From the NCBI RefSeq assembly GCF_003989135.1, contig NZ_RYZZ01000007.1, positions 248,001 to 312,000 on the forward strand: a stretch of DNA of 64,000 bases, read 5' to 3'. This document shows, piece after piece, positions 17,598-26,475 of this stretch. The translations under genes and the position numbers were made by a program. The notes under the pieces are model-generated. The model searched no databases. It was not told the origin of the DNA and saw nothing but the letters and a program-made list of their open reading frames with translations. Position 1 is the stretch's first letter, and each line of letters begins with the position of its first letter. Origin of the DNA: Peribacillus cavernae. GTDB taxonomy: Bacteria; Bacillota; Bacilli; Bacillales; DSM-1321.

Positions 17598-18512
17598 ATG
17601 AAGGTATGCTATTTGTCTTATCCATTGGATCTCTCAGAATATCACATTCCTTCCGTAGTCTCTTTGGGTTATTTTGACGGGGTCCATTTAGCTCATCAAC
17701 GAGTCATTCAAACCGGGATTCAAATTGCTAAAAGCAAAAAAGTAGCGAGCGCTGTTATGACCTTTCATCCCCATCCTAGAGAAGTGCTCGGTAAAGGAGG
17801 CTATTCCAGATATTTGACGCCACTAGAAGATAAGCTGGACATCTTTAAAAATATCGGTGTCGACATAGCATATATTGTTCAATTCAGCCCTGCCCTTTCT
17901 AAGCTGCAACCTGATGATTTCATCGAGCATTTTATCATTCCATTAAATATTAAGCATGTTGTTGCAGGATTTGATTACAAGTTTGGAAGTAAAGGAGCCG
18001 GTACTCCTGAGTATCTGGAACAGAGGAGCGAGGGCCGGTATGAGGTTGATATCATTGATCCAATATTGCGGTATGACGCTAAGGTCGGAAGTACGGCCAT
18101 TCGCAATTATTTAAAACAGGGGAACATCTCTTTTGTAAATGAGTTGTTAGGGCGGCCTTATTATATAGAAGCAACATTTGCTGAAGGGTTAAAACAGAAC
18201 CGAAAAACGGAATCGTTAAAATCGAAAATCAGTATACAGAAACCTTATTTACTGCCTGGCAAAGGAATGTTTCGTGTAACAGCATTCATTGAGGGGGAAT
18301 TTTACAAGGGACTATTGATTTTTGAACCACGGAAGTCTTTAATAGAAGAAACAGAAAACCCTGTCCTCTATTTACCTGCCTTCTTCAATCAACTGGCTGT
18401 AAAAGGCGCAAGTATTACTATTGAAATCCTGAGTTCTATAAAAGAACAGGAAAGTCATCTTTATGATAACCATTTGTCTCAAGTCGCTACATTACAAAGA
18501 ATAAATTCATAA
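17598..18512 (+). CDS. RibF-like FAD synthetase, cluster-specific paralogue
   Basis: 304-residue homologue of the bifunctional riboflavin kinase/FMN adenylyltransferase RibF. The N-terminal nucleotidyltransferase domain has its motifs: SLGYFDGVHLAHQ, MTFHPHPREVL, GFDYKFGSKGAG and STAIRNYLKQG. The C-terminal kinase domain is poorly conserved: the region after GRPYYIE lacks the usual riboflavin kinase motifs such as GFPTAN, so probably only FAD synthesis remains. Located between flavin reductase and amidohydrolase; it likely raises FAD supply for the HpaB-type enzymes. A dead copy occurs in cluster A. It is distinct from the housekeeping ribF expected elsewhere in the genome. Confidence 0.85.
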   Translation: MKVCYLSYPLDLSEYHIPSVVSLGYFDGVHLAHQRVIQTGIQIAKSKKVASAVMTFHPHPREVLGKGGYSRYLTPLEDKLDIFKNIGVDIAYIVQFSPALSKLQPDDFIEHFIIPLNIKHVVAGFDYKFGSKGAGTPEYLEQRSEGRYEVDIIDPILRYDAKVGSTAIRNYLKQGNISFVNELLGRPYYIEATFAEGLKQNRKTESLKSKISIQKPYLLPGKGMFRVTAFIEGEFYKGLLIFEPRKSLIEETENPVLYLPAFFNQLAVKGASITIEILSSIKEQESHLYDNHLSQVATLQRINS

Positions 18513-18528
18513 GAGAGGAGTACATAAG

Positions 18529-19755
18529 ATGTTGAAAACAGAACATTTATTTGAAAGGCTGCATGAAGTATACCCGGATTTAATAGAACTTCGAAGGGAT
18601 CTTCATATGTATCCCGAACTTTCATTTCAAGAAGTTAATACTCCCCAAAAGATTGCTGACTATTTAGCTGACTTGGGGCTTGAGGTAAGAACGGGCGTCG
18701 GAGGCAGAGGAGTGGTTGGGCTTCTAAAAGGAGGCAGGCCAGGGAAAACGATAGCGTTACGTGCCGATTTTGACGCACTGCCGATCCAGGATGAAAAAGA
18801 AGTTGAATACAAATCAAGGATACCCGGAGTCATGCACGCCTGCGGCCATGATATCCATACCGCGGGATTGCTTGGGGTAGCGAGGGTTCTCAGCGAAGTA
18901 AGAGAAGAACTGGAAGGAAATATTGTCTTTATCCATCAATTTGCCGAGGAAAAAATACCAGGCGGAGCTAAAGCAATGATCGAAGACGGCTGTCTGGATG
19001 GAGTGGACGTCATTTATGGCGCACACGTCTGGTCCCCGATACCGATTGGTACTGTAGGTGTAGGAGAAGGTCCGATGATGGCAGCTATGGACTCCTTTGA
19101 AATAGAAATTCGCGGCAAAGGCGGCCATGGTGCAACGCCTCATTTAACAGTGGATTCCCTGGTACTTGGGAGCCAACTCGTCTTACAGCTGCAACAAATC
19201 GTAAGCCGTCGTGTTGACCCGCTTAAACCCGCAGTCGTAACAGTAGGTACTTTTGCCGCTGGCGAGGCCTTTAATATCATTCCCGACACAGCAAAGATCA
19301 CGGGAACCGTTCGCAGTTTTGAAGAAAGTGTCCGCGATTTAATTGAAAAATCAATTGGGCAAATCACATCATCCGCATGCGAAGGGGCGGGGGCAAGTGC
19401 ACACTTTACCTTTACAAGAGGTTATCCGGCTGTGTGGAATCATCCTGAGGAAACCAATAAGGTAGAAGAGCTCGCAAAAAAGCTTCTTGAGGAGAGTAAA
19501 GTAAAACGTATAGCACCGATAATGGCCGGTGAAGATTTCTCCTATTATTTGCAAAAAGTACCTGGAAGCTTCTTCTTCGTTGGCGGGGGAAATGAAGAGC
19601 TTGAAGCTACTTATCCACACCATCATCCCAGGTTTAATGTCGATGAGCGTTCGATGCTGATCACTGGTCAATTATTTATATCCCTCGTCCTGGATTATCT
19701 TTCGGGAGGAGACGCAAAGCAAAAGCCAGTCATGGAAGAAATCTCAAAAAGCTAA
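18529..19755 (+). CDS. M20-family amidohydrolase, copy C
   Basis: 408-residue paralogue of the gene at 3571, with the same M20D motifs: LRADFDALPIQDE, MHACGHDIHTA, FAEEKIPGGAK, GAHVWSP, GGHGATPH and MAGEDFSYY. ATG start eight bases after AGAGGAG, 16 bases after the RibF-like stop. It probably hydrolyses an acyclic N-acyl or N-carbamoyl intermediate at the end of the pathway, or a conjugate of the substrate. There is no counterpart in copy B, so one M20 enzyme may serve B and C. Confidence 0.9.
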   Translation: MLKTEHLFERLHEVYPDLIELRRDLHMYPELSFQEVNTPQKIADYLADLGLEVRTGVGGRGVVGLLKGGRPGKTIALRADFDALPIQDEKEVEYKSRIPGVMHACGHDIHTAGLLGVARVLSEVREELEGNIVFIHQFAEEKIPGGAKAMIEDGCLDGVDVIYGAHVWSPIPIGTVGVGEGPMMAAMDSFEIEIRGKGGHGATPHLTVDSLVLGSQLVLQLQQIVSRRVDPLKPAVVTVGTFAAGEAFNIIPDTAKITGTVRSFEESVRDLIEKSIGQITSSACEGAGASAHFTFTRGYPAVWNHPEETNKVEELAKKLLEESKVKRIAPIMAGEDFSYYLQKVPGSFFFVGGGNEELEATYPHHHPRFNVDERSMLITGQLFISLVLDYLSGGDAKQKPVMEEISKS

Positions 19756-19777
19756 AGTGAATAATTTAGCGTTATAT

Positions 19778-19820
19778 AAAAAGCAGCCAAGGCTATTAAA
19801 ATAGACGAGGCTGCTTTTTA
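19778..19820 (+). terminator. Intrinsic terminator closing cluster copy C
   Basis: AAAAAGCAGCC and GGCTGCTTTTT arms with a loop of about 20 bases and a T run, just after the amidohydrolase. Confidence 0.75.
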
Positions 19821-19863
19821 AATCTTACAAGAGTTGCTGTAACAAGTAATAAGGCTTGCTGCT

Positions 19864-20424
19864 TCATGATTTATAGTTATCTCTTGTAGTCAGATCCAGC
19901 AAGGTTTCCATAACTTTTTCGCGAAATTCTCCTTCTAGCGGAGAAAAACCAAGCAAATCGGTAAACCATAGCCCTTCAACAGCTAAACGAACAATCGTGG
20001 CAATCATCAAATTGTTATTGTCATTTTCAATGTTTTTAGCCCATTGACCATACGTATCACGCCAAGATTCAACTAAATTGGGATTAGCCAACAAAATAGC
20101 CACTAACCCGGGACTCAAGAGATCTTTTCGGCCAACTTCCCCAAAGGTTGTGTGGATAAATGCGCGCAACCATTCACCAGGGGGGTTCTCTCCATCGGGT
20201 ATCTGATCCTCAATATCCTGATTTGATCTTTTAATCATATCATCAATCATGCCCTTAATCAGGGCCTCTTTTGATGGGAAATGGTATAGCAATCCCCCTT
20301 TGCTTATACCCGCTTCTTTTGCTACCTTTTCAAGGGTTAAGTATGTAACTCCTTCTCTTGCTACGAGATGACAAGCTTCTATTAGTATGGTTTCTCGAGT
20401 AAGGCTTGCTCTTCGTGTATTCAC
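19864..20424 (-). CDS. TetR/AcrR-family transcriptional regulator
   Basis: 186-residue repressor with an N-terminal helix-turn-helix (ETILIEACHLVAREG, TLEKVAKEAGISKGGLLYHF, SKEALIKGM) and an all-helical ligand-binding domain. The start was set at GTG (complement of 20422-20424), preceded by GAGAGG; the 39 residues upstream in the same frame lack TetR similarity. It lies convergent to cluster C and is the only regulator near the three clusters. The four TACNGTCCNGACGGTA palindromes upstream of the permeases are its likely targets, with a pathway compound as inducer. No such site is seen at its own start, so autoregulation is not indicated. Confidence 0.9.
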   Translation of the reverse strand: MNTRRASLTRETILIEACHLVAREGVTYLTLEKVAKEAGISKGGLLYHFPSKEALIKGMIDDMIKRSNQDIEDQIPDGENPPGEWLRAFIHTTFGEVGRKDLLSPGLVAILLANPNLVESWRDTYGQWAKNIENDNNNLMIATIVRLAVEGLWFTDLLGFSPLEGEFREKVMETLLDLTTRDNYKS

Positions 20425-20531
20425 TACTTTCCTCTCCCTTGGAAATTTCCAATTGTTTACTCTTTTATCGTACGAATAAATATGGGAAAAGTCAACCGCA
20501 AGGCTTATCGTGACTAAGGAGTGAATCACGG

Positions 20532-20574
20532 AAAAAGGCAAGGCCGTCGGGGTTTCGACAGCTTTGCCTTTTAA
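20532..20574 (-). terminator. Intrinsic terminator after bioB
   Basis: On the minus strand an AAAAGGCAAAGC arm pairs with GCCTTGCCTTTT around an inner TCG/CGA pairing, followed by T residues. It separates bioYB from the tetR gene. Confidence 0.7.
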
Positions 20575-20599
20575 TAATATTTTTCATATATTCATATGC

Positions 20600-21601
20600 T
20601 TAACTTAAAACGGTGCTAGCATCGTCCTTCACAAAATCAATCTCAAACCCTAAATCCTCTAGCATTTGGTGATCTGCAGTGCTCTCCTGTCCCGCAGTTG
20701 TCAGGTAATCCCCAACGAAAATAGAATTAGCCGGATATAGGCCCAGCGGTTGAAGGCTCCTTAGGTTTTTCTCCCTTCCGCCGGAGATACGGATTTCTTT
20801 GGTCGGATTAATGAAACGCATCAGACATAGCACCTTCAGGCAGTATCTTGGGTTCAGTTCATCTGTCCCTTCGAGCGGGGTACCATCGATTGCATGAAGG
20901 AAATTAACTGGAATTGAATCGGCATCCAAAACCTTTAGGCTCCTGGCCATATCAATAACGTCCTGCATCGTTTCCTTCATACCGATGATTACCCCTGAGC
21001 AAGGAGAAATACCGGCTTCTTTAATGAGATCTACCGTATTGACCCTGTCCTGGTACGTATGGGAGGTGGTGATCGCTTCATGGTGGTTTTCAGAGGTGTT
21101 GATATTATGGTTGTAACGCTCAACGCCCGCCTCTTTTAATCTTTTCGCTTGCTCGGGCTTTATGAGGCCAAGGCAGGCACAAATCTTAAGGTTATATTTA
21201 TCTTTAATTTCCTCAACGGCTGAAACGACATTGTCTATTTCCTTGTTGCTTGGGCCTCTTCCGCTGGCAACGATACAATAAGTACCGACATTGAGATTAT
21301 GGGCCTGCTCGGCACCTTTTAAAATGGATTCTTTGTTAACCATACGGTATTTCTCGATCGGTGCTGTCGAAACACTGGATTGGGAACAGTAGCCACAGTT
21401 TTCCGGACAGAGACCAGATTTCGTGTTGACGATCATATTCAGTTTTACCTTGTTGCCGTAGTAATGTTGACGGATCGTATAAGCGCTCTGAAGCAGTTCA
21501 AGAAGTTCTCCATCAGGACAGTTCAAAATAGCTAATGCCTCTTCATCATTCAATTCCCGGCCTTCTAATACACTTACCGCTAGCTGATTCCAATTTCCCA
21601 T
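20600..21601 (-). CDS. bioB: Biotin synthase
   Basis: Radical-SAM enzyme that inserts sulfur into dethiobiotin to make biotin. The CPENCGYCSQSS segment holds the CxxxCxxC cluster for the SAM-binding 4Fe-4S centre; YNHNINTSE, GEx-like SGVIIGMKET and RISGGREKNL are family blocks. 333 residues, normal length. ATG start is preceded by AAAGGGAG. It lies 19 bases after bioY in one operon controlled by a BirA-type operator. No bioWAFD genes are in the window, so dethiobiotin must come from elsewhere. Confidence 0.95.
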   Translation of the reverse strand: MGNWNQLAVSVLEGRELNDEEALAILNCPDGELLELLQSAYTIRQHYYGNKVKLNMIVNTKSGLCPENCGYCSQSSVSTAPIEKYRMVNKESILKGAEQAHNLNVGTYCIVASGRGPSNKEIDNVVSAVEEIKDKYNLKICACLGLIKPEQAKRLKEAGVERYNHNINTSENHHEAITTSHTYQDRVNTVDLIKEAGISPCSGVIIGMKETMQDVIDMARSLKVLDADSIPVNFLHAIDGTPLEGTDELNPRYCLKVLCLMRFINPTKEIRISGGREKNLRSLQPLGLYPANSIFVGDYLTTAGQESTADHQMLEDLGFEIDFVKDDASTVLS

Positions 21602-21620
21602 TCTTTAGACTCCCTTTCTA

Positions 21621-22211
21621 TTAGGCAACTTTTTTCATGCTTCTGAATTGGCTTCTCGATAAGACTGTTTTCTCCAGGCGAAGCGCCAAGAAGGCGGCAC
21701 ATACGGCCAAAATAATATCCTTTGGCAGTGGCGCAGCCATCCATAGCCACGCCAATTTATAGGTGAATCCTTCAGGAGCAGCAGCCCAAAGCTTATAAGC
21801 AAAGTACATCCAGTTCGTTCCTACCAAATAGTTAACGGCCATCCCGACTAAAGAAGCAGTTATATAAGAAGGTAAACTGCTGTTTTTTTCGATGATCTTT
21901 CCGACGATATAGGCTGTAAAAATAAATGAAATAATAAAGCCGAAAGTGGGTTTAACAATCATTGAAAAACCACCGCCAAACTGAGCGAAGATCGGAGCAC
22001 CTACAAGTCCTACGGCCGTGTAGACCATCATGGCAATAGCACCAAGCCGGCTGCCAAGGATCGTTCCCGCCAAAATGGCAAAAAAGGTTTGCAGTGTAAT
22101 GGGAACCCCGCCCACGACCATGAAGGGAGCGAATGATGTAATGTTTGCGCCTATAGCCATCAACGCAACGAACATCCCCACCAATGTCAAATCAATCGTT
22201 CTAAGTTTCAT
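21621..22211 (-). CDS. bioY: Biotin ECF transporter S component
   Basis: 196-residue membrane protein with about six hydrophobic segments and the BioY block GVPITLQTFFAILAG, plus GRLGA-like GSRLGAIAMMVY and VGLVGAPIFAQFGGG. It binds biotin and works with the shared energy-coupling module (EcfAA'T), which is not in the window. ATG start follows AAGGAG. First gene of the bioY-bioB operon: the pair combines uptake and last-step synthesis under the same BirA-type control. Confidence 0.93.
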   Translation of the reverse strand: MKLRTIDLTLVGMFVALMAIGANITSFAPFMVVGGVPITLQTFFAILAGTILGSRLGAIAMMVYTAVGLVGAPIFAQFGGGFSMIVKPTFGFIISFIFTAYIVGKIIEKNSSLPSYITASLVGMAVNYLVGTNWMYFAYKLWAAAPEGFTYKLAWLWMAAPLPKDIILAVCAAFLALRLEKTVLSRSQFRSMKKVA

Positions 22212-22271
22212 AACTTTATACTCCTTTTTTAAAAAATGTATAAATTAAGGATAATAGAATGATGAAATTAA

Positions 22272-22300
22272 TGTCAACTATTATTTAAGATTAGTTTACA
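22272..22300 (-). promoter_or_regulatory. BirA operator overlapping the bioY promoter
   Basis: On the minus strand TGTAAAC, a 15-base spacer and GTTGACA form the split palindrome typical of BirA boxes. The right arm contains TTGACA, which can serve as the -35, with TATCCT 18 bases downstream as -10. Biotin-bound BirA would thus shut off bioYB. Confidence 0.8.
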
Positions 22301-22534
22301 CATATGTCGATTCCGGTAATGAAGATATTTGCGATTAACCGTAAGGGAAAAACGTCATCATAATTGGGAAAGTAGGTATTTACTACTATTTATTCATCGT
22401 TATCATGTCTTTCGTTGAGTCATGATGAAGGTTTGGATTAAAATGAGTGTGAGCCATTATTTTACAGATTACTAATAAGGTGTTTTTTAGATAAATAGAA
22501 TCATGAATTTATAAAATTTTGAGGTGATCACAAA

Positions 22535-22963
22535 GTGGACTATTCAGAGGTTTTGCATGGCATCCATGCTGCTATTTCCAATGCATCCAGCGATCTTGAT
22601 GCAAAAATCGAGAGGCTTAAACGCGCGAAAAGTGAGATTGATAGAGAACAAAACATCAGTTTGGGAGAAATAAAAAAAATTGAAGAACCCAACTTAGAGA
22701 ATTCCTGGACTGGTTCCCGGGCAAGAGGTTTTGATGAAGCACGTGAAAAAGCCTATAGCGTCATGAAAAATATTGCGAATGATGATTATGATGGGTACAA
22801 GCAAAAAATAGAGTCAAAGATTACAATGTTGGAGGTTGAAAGAAACGTTTTGAATATCGCAGGTGGTATAGCCCATGAAGCGGATAAGCTTTTGGCCAAA
22901 GGGGAAGAGGCTGTGGAAACATTGGAACATACAATAAGTGATTTAAAGAGGCGGCTATTCTAA
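22535..22963 (+). CDS. YwqH-like (DUF5082) LXG accessory protein
   Basis: 142-residue, strongly helical protein resembling YwqH/DUF5082, the first gene of Bacillus LXG toxin modules. No signal peptide; coiled coil at about 15-45 (LDAKIERLKRAKSEIDRE) and again at the C-terminus. GTG start after GAGGTG. Such small WXG100-like helical partners bind the LXG domain and target it to the type VII secretion system. It is followed by the YwqI-like gene with a one-base TAATG overlap. Confidence 0.8.
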   Translation: MDYSEVLHGIHAAISNASSDLDAKIERLKRAKSEIDREQNISLGEIKKIEEPNLENSWTGSRARGFDEAREKAYSVMKNIANDDYDGYKQKIESKITMLEVERNVLNIAGGIAHEADKLLAKGEEAVETLEHTISDLKRRLF

Positions 22964-23229
22964 TGGGAACAATCAAACTAAAATACGAAGAAGTGATGAA
23001 GACGTTGGAAGAAGTGAAGAATGCACTTGATGCAGTCAGTATGGATAGCCCTGCAGCTGGCTCCCTCGGCCAGAACTCACTTGATTACACCACCAAATGG
23101 CTGGATCGGGAAGAGAACATTCATAAAGCGGTGCAGCAATACATGGAGGTTGTCAAGAAAAACCTGGAAGACACTAGAGCCAATGTGGAATTGCTAAAGG
23201 AACAGGATGAAGCGATGGTGAAAAAATAA
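22963..23229 (+). CDS. YwqI-like (DUF5344) LXG accessory protein
   Basis: 88-residue helical protein of the DUF5344/YwqI type (KLKYEEVMKTLEEVKNALD, NVELLKEQDEAMVKK). It is similar in size and fold to WXG100 proteins and is expected to pair with the LXG toxin and the YwqH-like protein for type VII export. Start and preceding stop overlap (TAATG), so the two are co-translated; the toxin starts 22 bases later. Confidence 0.8.
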   Translation: MGTIKLKYEEVMKTLEEVKNALDAVSMDSPAAGSLGQNSLDYTTKWLDREENIHKAVQQYMEVVKKNLEDTRANVELLKEQDEAMVKK

Positions 23230-23251
23230 CCGGGAGAGGGCTTATAGACAA

Positions 23252-25207
23252 ATGGCAAATAAAATCTATGAGGCAGGCACACTGCTATCGGCGATGGATG
23301 CACGGGCCGAGCAGTATCATGAATTGAAAGATCAATTGAACAATGTAAAAAAAGCTTTTAACAGTGTCGTTAACCTAGACGAAAACTTCCAGGGGCAGGG
23401 AGCCGAGGCTATTAAAGGCTTCTTCCAGGCCCAGATTGATGTTGTAGATGCATGGATTTCCCTGATAGACCGAAATATTGCTTTTTTTAACGGAATTCCA
23501 GGTTTAGCCTCCGATGCGGAATTGTCCGGAGACACAGTGGTCCAGGTGCCTTTTTTAGAAGAGGAGCTGGACAATGCCTGGCGTACCTCCGATCAAATGG
23601 TGACTGCGCAGCAGGATGATCTGCAAAAGATATTCGATGGCATCAATGATTTAGTACCATTAAGTGTTTTCTCCAGAGAAACATTTGACGAACACATGGA
23701 TGAAGCAGATAAAAAAAGGAACGACACAATCGAAAAAGTAAACACTCTTGATGCCAATTTAAAAAGTGAATATGAATCCTCAGAATCCGAGGAAAGCTAC
23801 CTTGTAGGCTTGTTCAGCAAATTGCTGGAATCCAGCAGCAAGGGAGGAACGATTTCCCCTCTCTATTTTGATGCCCAAAAGTACAAAAGCAGCGAAGTAT
23901 ATAAGCTTAAAGATGAAGCAGAAAAACAAACCAAAGGTTATCTCTCCTTCAAAAGAGACCAGGCAGAAGCGCGGCGAATCGAAAAAGAAATGAAAGAGAT
24001 GGAAAACCGTCCATGGTATGAAAAAACATGGGATGCCGTTTCCACCTTTACTGGTGAAATCACCGGTTATTATGATTATAAACGGGCAACAGAAGGAATC
24101 GATCCTGTGACGGGAGAGAAATTGTCCACTGCCCAGCGCGTCACCGCCGGAGCAATGGCCGCAGCCGGCTTCATCCCAATCGTCGGCTGGGCAGGCAGGG
24201 CCTTCAAAGGCGGCAGCGCAATCTACAAAACTGCCCGGGGCATGAATGCAGCCAGCCACGCACTCGATGCCTACAAGACTTCAAAATCCTTCAATATCCT
24301 GCAACAAACAGAAATGGGAATCTATGGCCTCGTGGCAACAAATGGACTCAGTGAGGCTGTGACCGGGAAGGACATGTTTGGTAATGAGCTGACAGTGGAA
24401 CAGCGCCAGTCTAGCCTGCTTCAGGCGTTGGGGATTGCTGGGGTTGCAGGAGCAGCGAGGTATGTGGATTATAATGTTTCAAAAGGAGTTAAACAACCAT
24501 ACAGTAATCAATATGCACAAAAAGTGACTGAACAAGGCAAGCAAACTATTTCGACTCTTGGCAAAAAAATTGGACAGATACAAGTACCGGTAAAGATCCG
24601 TGTGCAATCCGTAAGTACTGGTACGGGAATCAAGGTCAATGTATATGGGATTGAAAAGAAATCTGTTAGTGAAATGATGCAGCAGCAGTTTTCAGTGAAT
24701 ACGAATCTTGGAAAAGACAAGGATATTAATGCTAATGGCTTGACCTTAAATTCGAAAAGCGAAGGTAAAACTAATTATACTTATAATATGATTGAAAATC
24801 CGGGGCCATTAACAGAGATTAATCCTGGTGCTGCTTCTACATTTAGAAGTGGTATGTATAATGTCAAAATACTTGAAAGTGAAACAATACTCTATCGTTC
24901 AGGTAAAGCTGGTGGTGGTAAAAATGCTTTAGGGCAATATTTTACAAGGGAACCAGGTACAAGAATTCAGGGACGCTTGGATTCGGCAGTAAAAGCACAA
25001 TGGATAGATCCAAAGACAGGAGTGTTAACTGGATTATCTCCATTAGATACAGTATATGCAATTAAAATTCCTAAAGGTACTACTATCTATGAAGGACCAG
25101 CAGGAAATCAAGGTGGTAGTTATGTTGGCGGTGGAAACCAAATATTTGTATCAGAACCATGGAGAATTAAGGGAGTAGAAGTTATATCACAAAATCCTAT
25201 TAGATAA
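23252..25207 (+). CDS. LXG-domain polymorphic toxin
   Basis: 651-residue effector. Residues 1-220 form the helical LXG domain that directs type VII secretion. Residues about 255-400 are a pre-toxin linker (PT-TG-like: WYEKTWDAVSTFTGEITGYY, AGFIPIVGWAGRAFKGG, LQALGIAG). The last 130 residues (from about 525) are the toxin tip: ILYRSGKAGGGKNALGQYF, YAIKIPKGTTIYEGPAG and GGGNQIFV. This layout recalls ADP-ribosyltransferase-like or TNT-type NAD-consuming domains, but the assignment is only suggestive. Base composition turns visibly AT-richer from about 24470, at the linker-toxin junction, as expected from tip exchange. No secretion machinery is in the window. Confidence 0.85.
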   Translation: MANKIYEAGTLLSAMDARAEQYHELKDQLNNVKKAFNSVVNLDENFQGQGAEAIKGFFQAQIDVVDAWISLIDRNIAFFNGIPGLASDAELSGDTVVQVPFLEEELDNAWRTSDQMVTAQQDDLQKIFDGINDLVPLSVFSRETFDEHMDEADKKRNDTIEKVNTLDANLKSEYESSESEESYLVGLFSKLLESSSKGGTISPLYFDAQKYKSSEVYKLKDEAEKQTKGYLSFKRDQAEARRIEKEMKEMENRPWYEKTWDAVSTFTGEITGYYDYKRATEGIDPVTGEKLSTAQRVTAGAMAAAGFIPIVGWAGRAFKGGSAIYKTARGMNAASHALDAYKTSKSFNILQQTEMGIYGLVATNGLSEAVTGKDMFGNELTVEQRQSSLLQALGIAGVAGAARYVDYNVSKGVKQPYSNQYAQKVTEQGKQTISTLGKKIGQIQVPVKIRVQSVSTGTGIKVNVYGIEKKSVSEMMQQQFSVNTNLGKDKDINANGLTLNSKSEGKTNYTYNMIENPGPLTEINPGAASTFRSGMYNVKILESETILYRSGKAGGGKNALGQYFTREPGTRIQGRLDSAVKAQWIDPKTGVLTGLSPLDTVYAIKIPKGTTIYEGPAGNQGGSYVGGGNQIFVSEPWRIKGVEVISQNPIR

Positions 25208-25226
25208 GGAAGAGAGGTTTTAATTA

Positions 25227-25553
25227 ATGAATGAAAATATTCTAAAGTTAAGAGACTTATTTCAGCAGTTATTAAAGCTTTTAAAAAATGAAAATGACAG
25301 CGATAGTTTATATATTATTAAACAAGTAGATTATTCATTAAATTTAGTTAATGACTATATAGACAATACAAATGGCGAAAATGATGAAAAAAACTTACTT
25401 AGTCATTTAAGAGAAAATTACCAAACTCTTAATCAACCTAGAGTAGGTCTATCAGACTATTTTATTTGGAGAGATAATTATGAGGAGCGAGAAAAAGCTA
25501 ACAAGGTTTTAGATGCAATAAAAGAAGACCTTTTTCAAATGTTAGGTAGATGA
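25227..25553 (+). CDS. Putative immunity protein for the LXG toxin
   Basis: 108-residue acidic, helical cytoplasmic protein starting 20 bases after the toxin stop with a GAGAGG ribosome binding site. The C-terminal half reads YFIWRDNYEEREKANKVLD, a pattern I associate with small proteins next to polymorphic toxins. I do not assign a named family. Position, size and the same AT-rich composition as the toxin tip make it the probable cognate antidote. Confidence 0.7.
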   Translation: MNENILKLRDLFQQLLKLLKNENDSDSLYIIKQVDYSLNLVNDYIDNTNGENDEKNLLSHLRENYQTLNQPRVGLSDYFIWRDNYEEREKANKVLDAIKEDLFQMLGR

Positions 25554-25710
25554 ATCATTTCATAATTGCTTTTTCAAAAAAATCAAAGACCTGCAAAATC
25601 TGAATCTACTTATTCCTTTATAAATTTTACAAAAGGACGTATAGTTGATTCTGACTAACTGACAATAAATCCATCCGTAAAGATTCGAATTTAGAAAATG
25701 TATAGTCCTG

Positions 25711-26475
25711 CATGATAGAACATGCGGTTATATAGAAAGAGAAACACCCAATGCACGTGTTGATTATATCTTGTCTTTATTTCTTTTTTCGGATGACTAT
25801 ATTAAGTTGGATCAGCTATGTGACATGTTGTTTAAAAGCAGGACAACGGTTAATCAATTGATGGGTGAGGTCAAAAGTATTCTTTCGGCGTATGATCTTT
25901 CATTAGACAAGAGGCCTAACTATGGCGTGAAAGTGATCGGATCCGAATACAACCACAGGCAGTGTCTTGCCGAGTATAGTATCAAACGCGATATCCATAA
26001 CCCGCAAACTATTAGAAATTCATTATTTGGTGACTTATCATCGGAAGTCGTATCATTTAGTTTTGTAAAAGAGATAATCTGGAATCAACTACAAAACGCA
26101 AATTTGACTATGTCGGATCGTAAATTTGAAAATTTGATGGTACATGTCTATATCATGCTTATACGCATACAGCAGGGGCATGTGATTAAAGAGTATTCCT
26201 TTGACGTTAATAATATAGAGGCAACGCCCGAATATAAATTGATCCAAACTTGTGTGAAGGAAATCGAAACACAACTTTCTGTTTCGGTTTCTCAACTTGA
26301 AACGATATATCTAACCATTCACTTATTAGGAGTCCAGTGTGTAGATAGCCAAAAGGAGAAACAAATTTATTCGGATTTAATATCTAAAGTGCTTCAGCAC
26401 ATCAAGACAAAAATGGACATCGATTTAACGGGAGATGCCGAGCTGAAAGAAAACCTGGCGTTGCAAAAGCTCTAA
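25711..26475 (+). pseudogene. BglG/PRD-type transcriptional regulator remnant
   Basis: The open frame reads the middle of a PRD-containing regulator: an HTH with SRTTVNQLMGEVKSIL, then a YGVKVIGSEYNHRQCLAEY block typical of BglG/MtlR-like activators, and PRD-type helices (VHVYIMLIRIQQGH, YLTIHLLG). No plausible start is present: the frame is open before the TTG at 25771, back to about 25711. The C-terminus stops at 26475, where an IS1595-family remnant begins, so PRD2 and the PTS EIIB/EIIA-like domains are missing. Non-functional. Confidence 0.75.

Noticed and set aside
23780-24259. 159-codon antisense frame in the LXG toxin gene
   Set aside because: Antisense shadow; the plus-strand LXG and pre-toxin domains are well supported.
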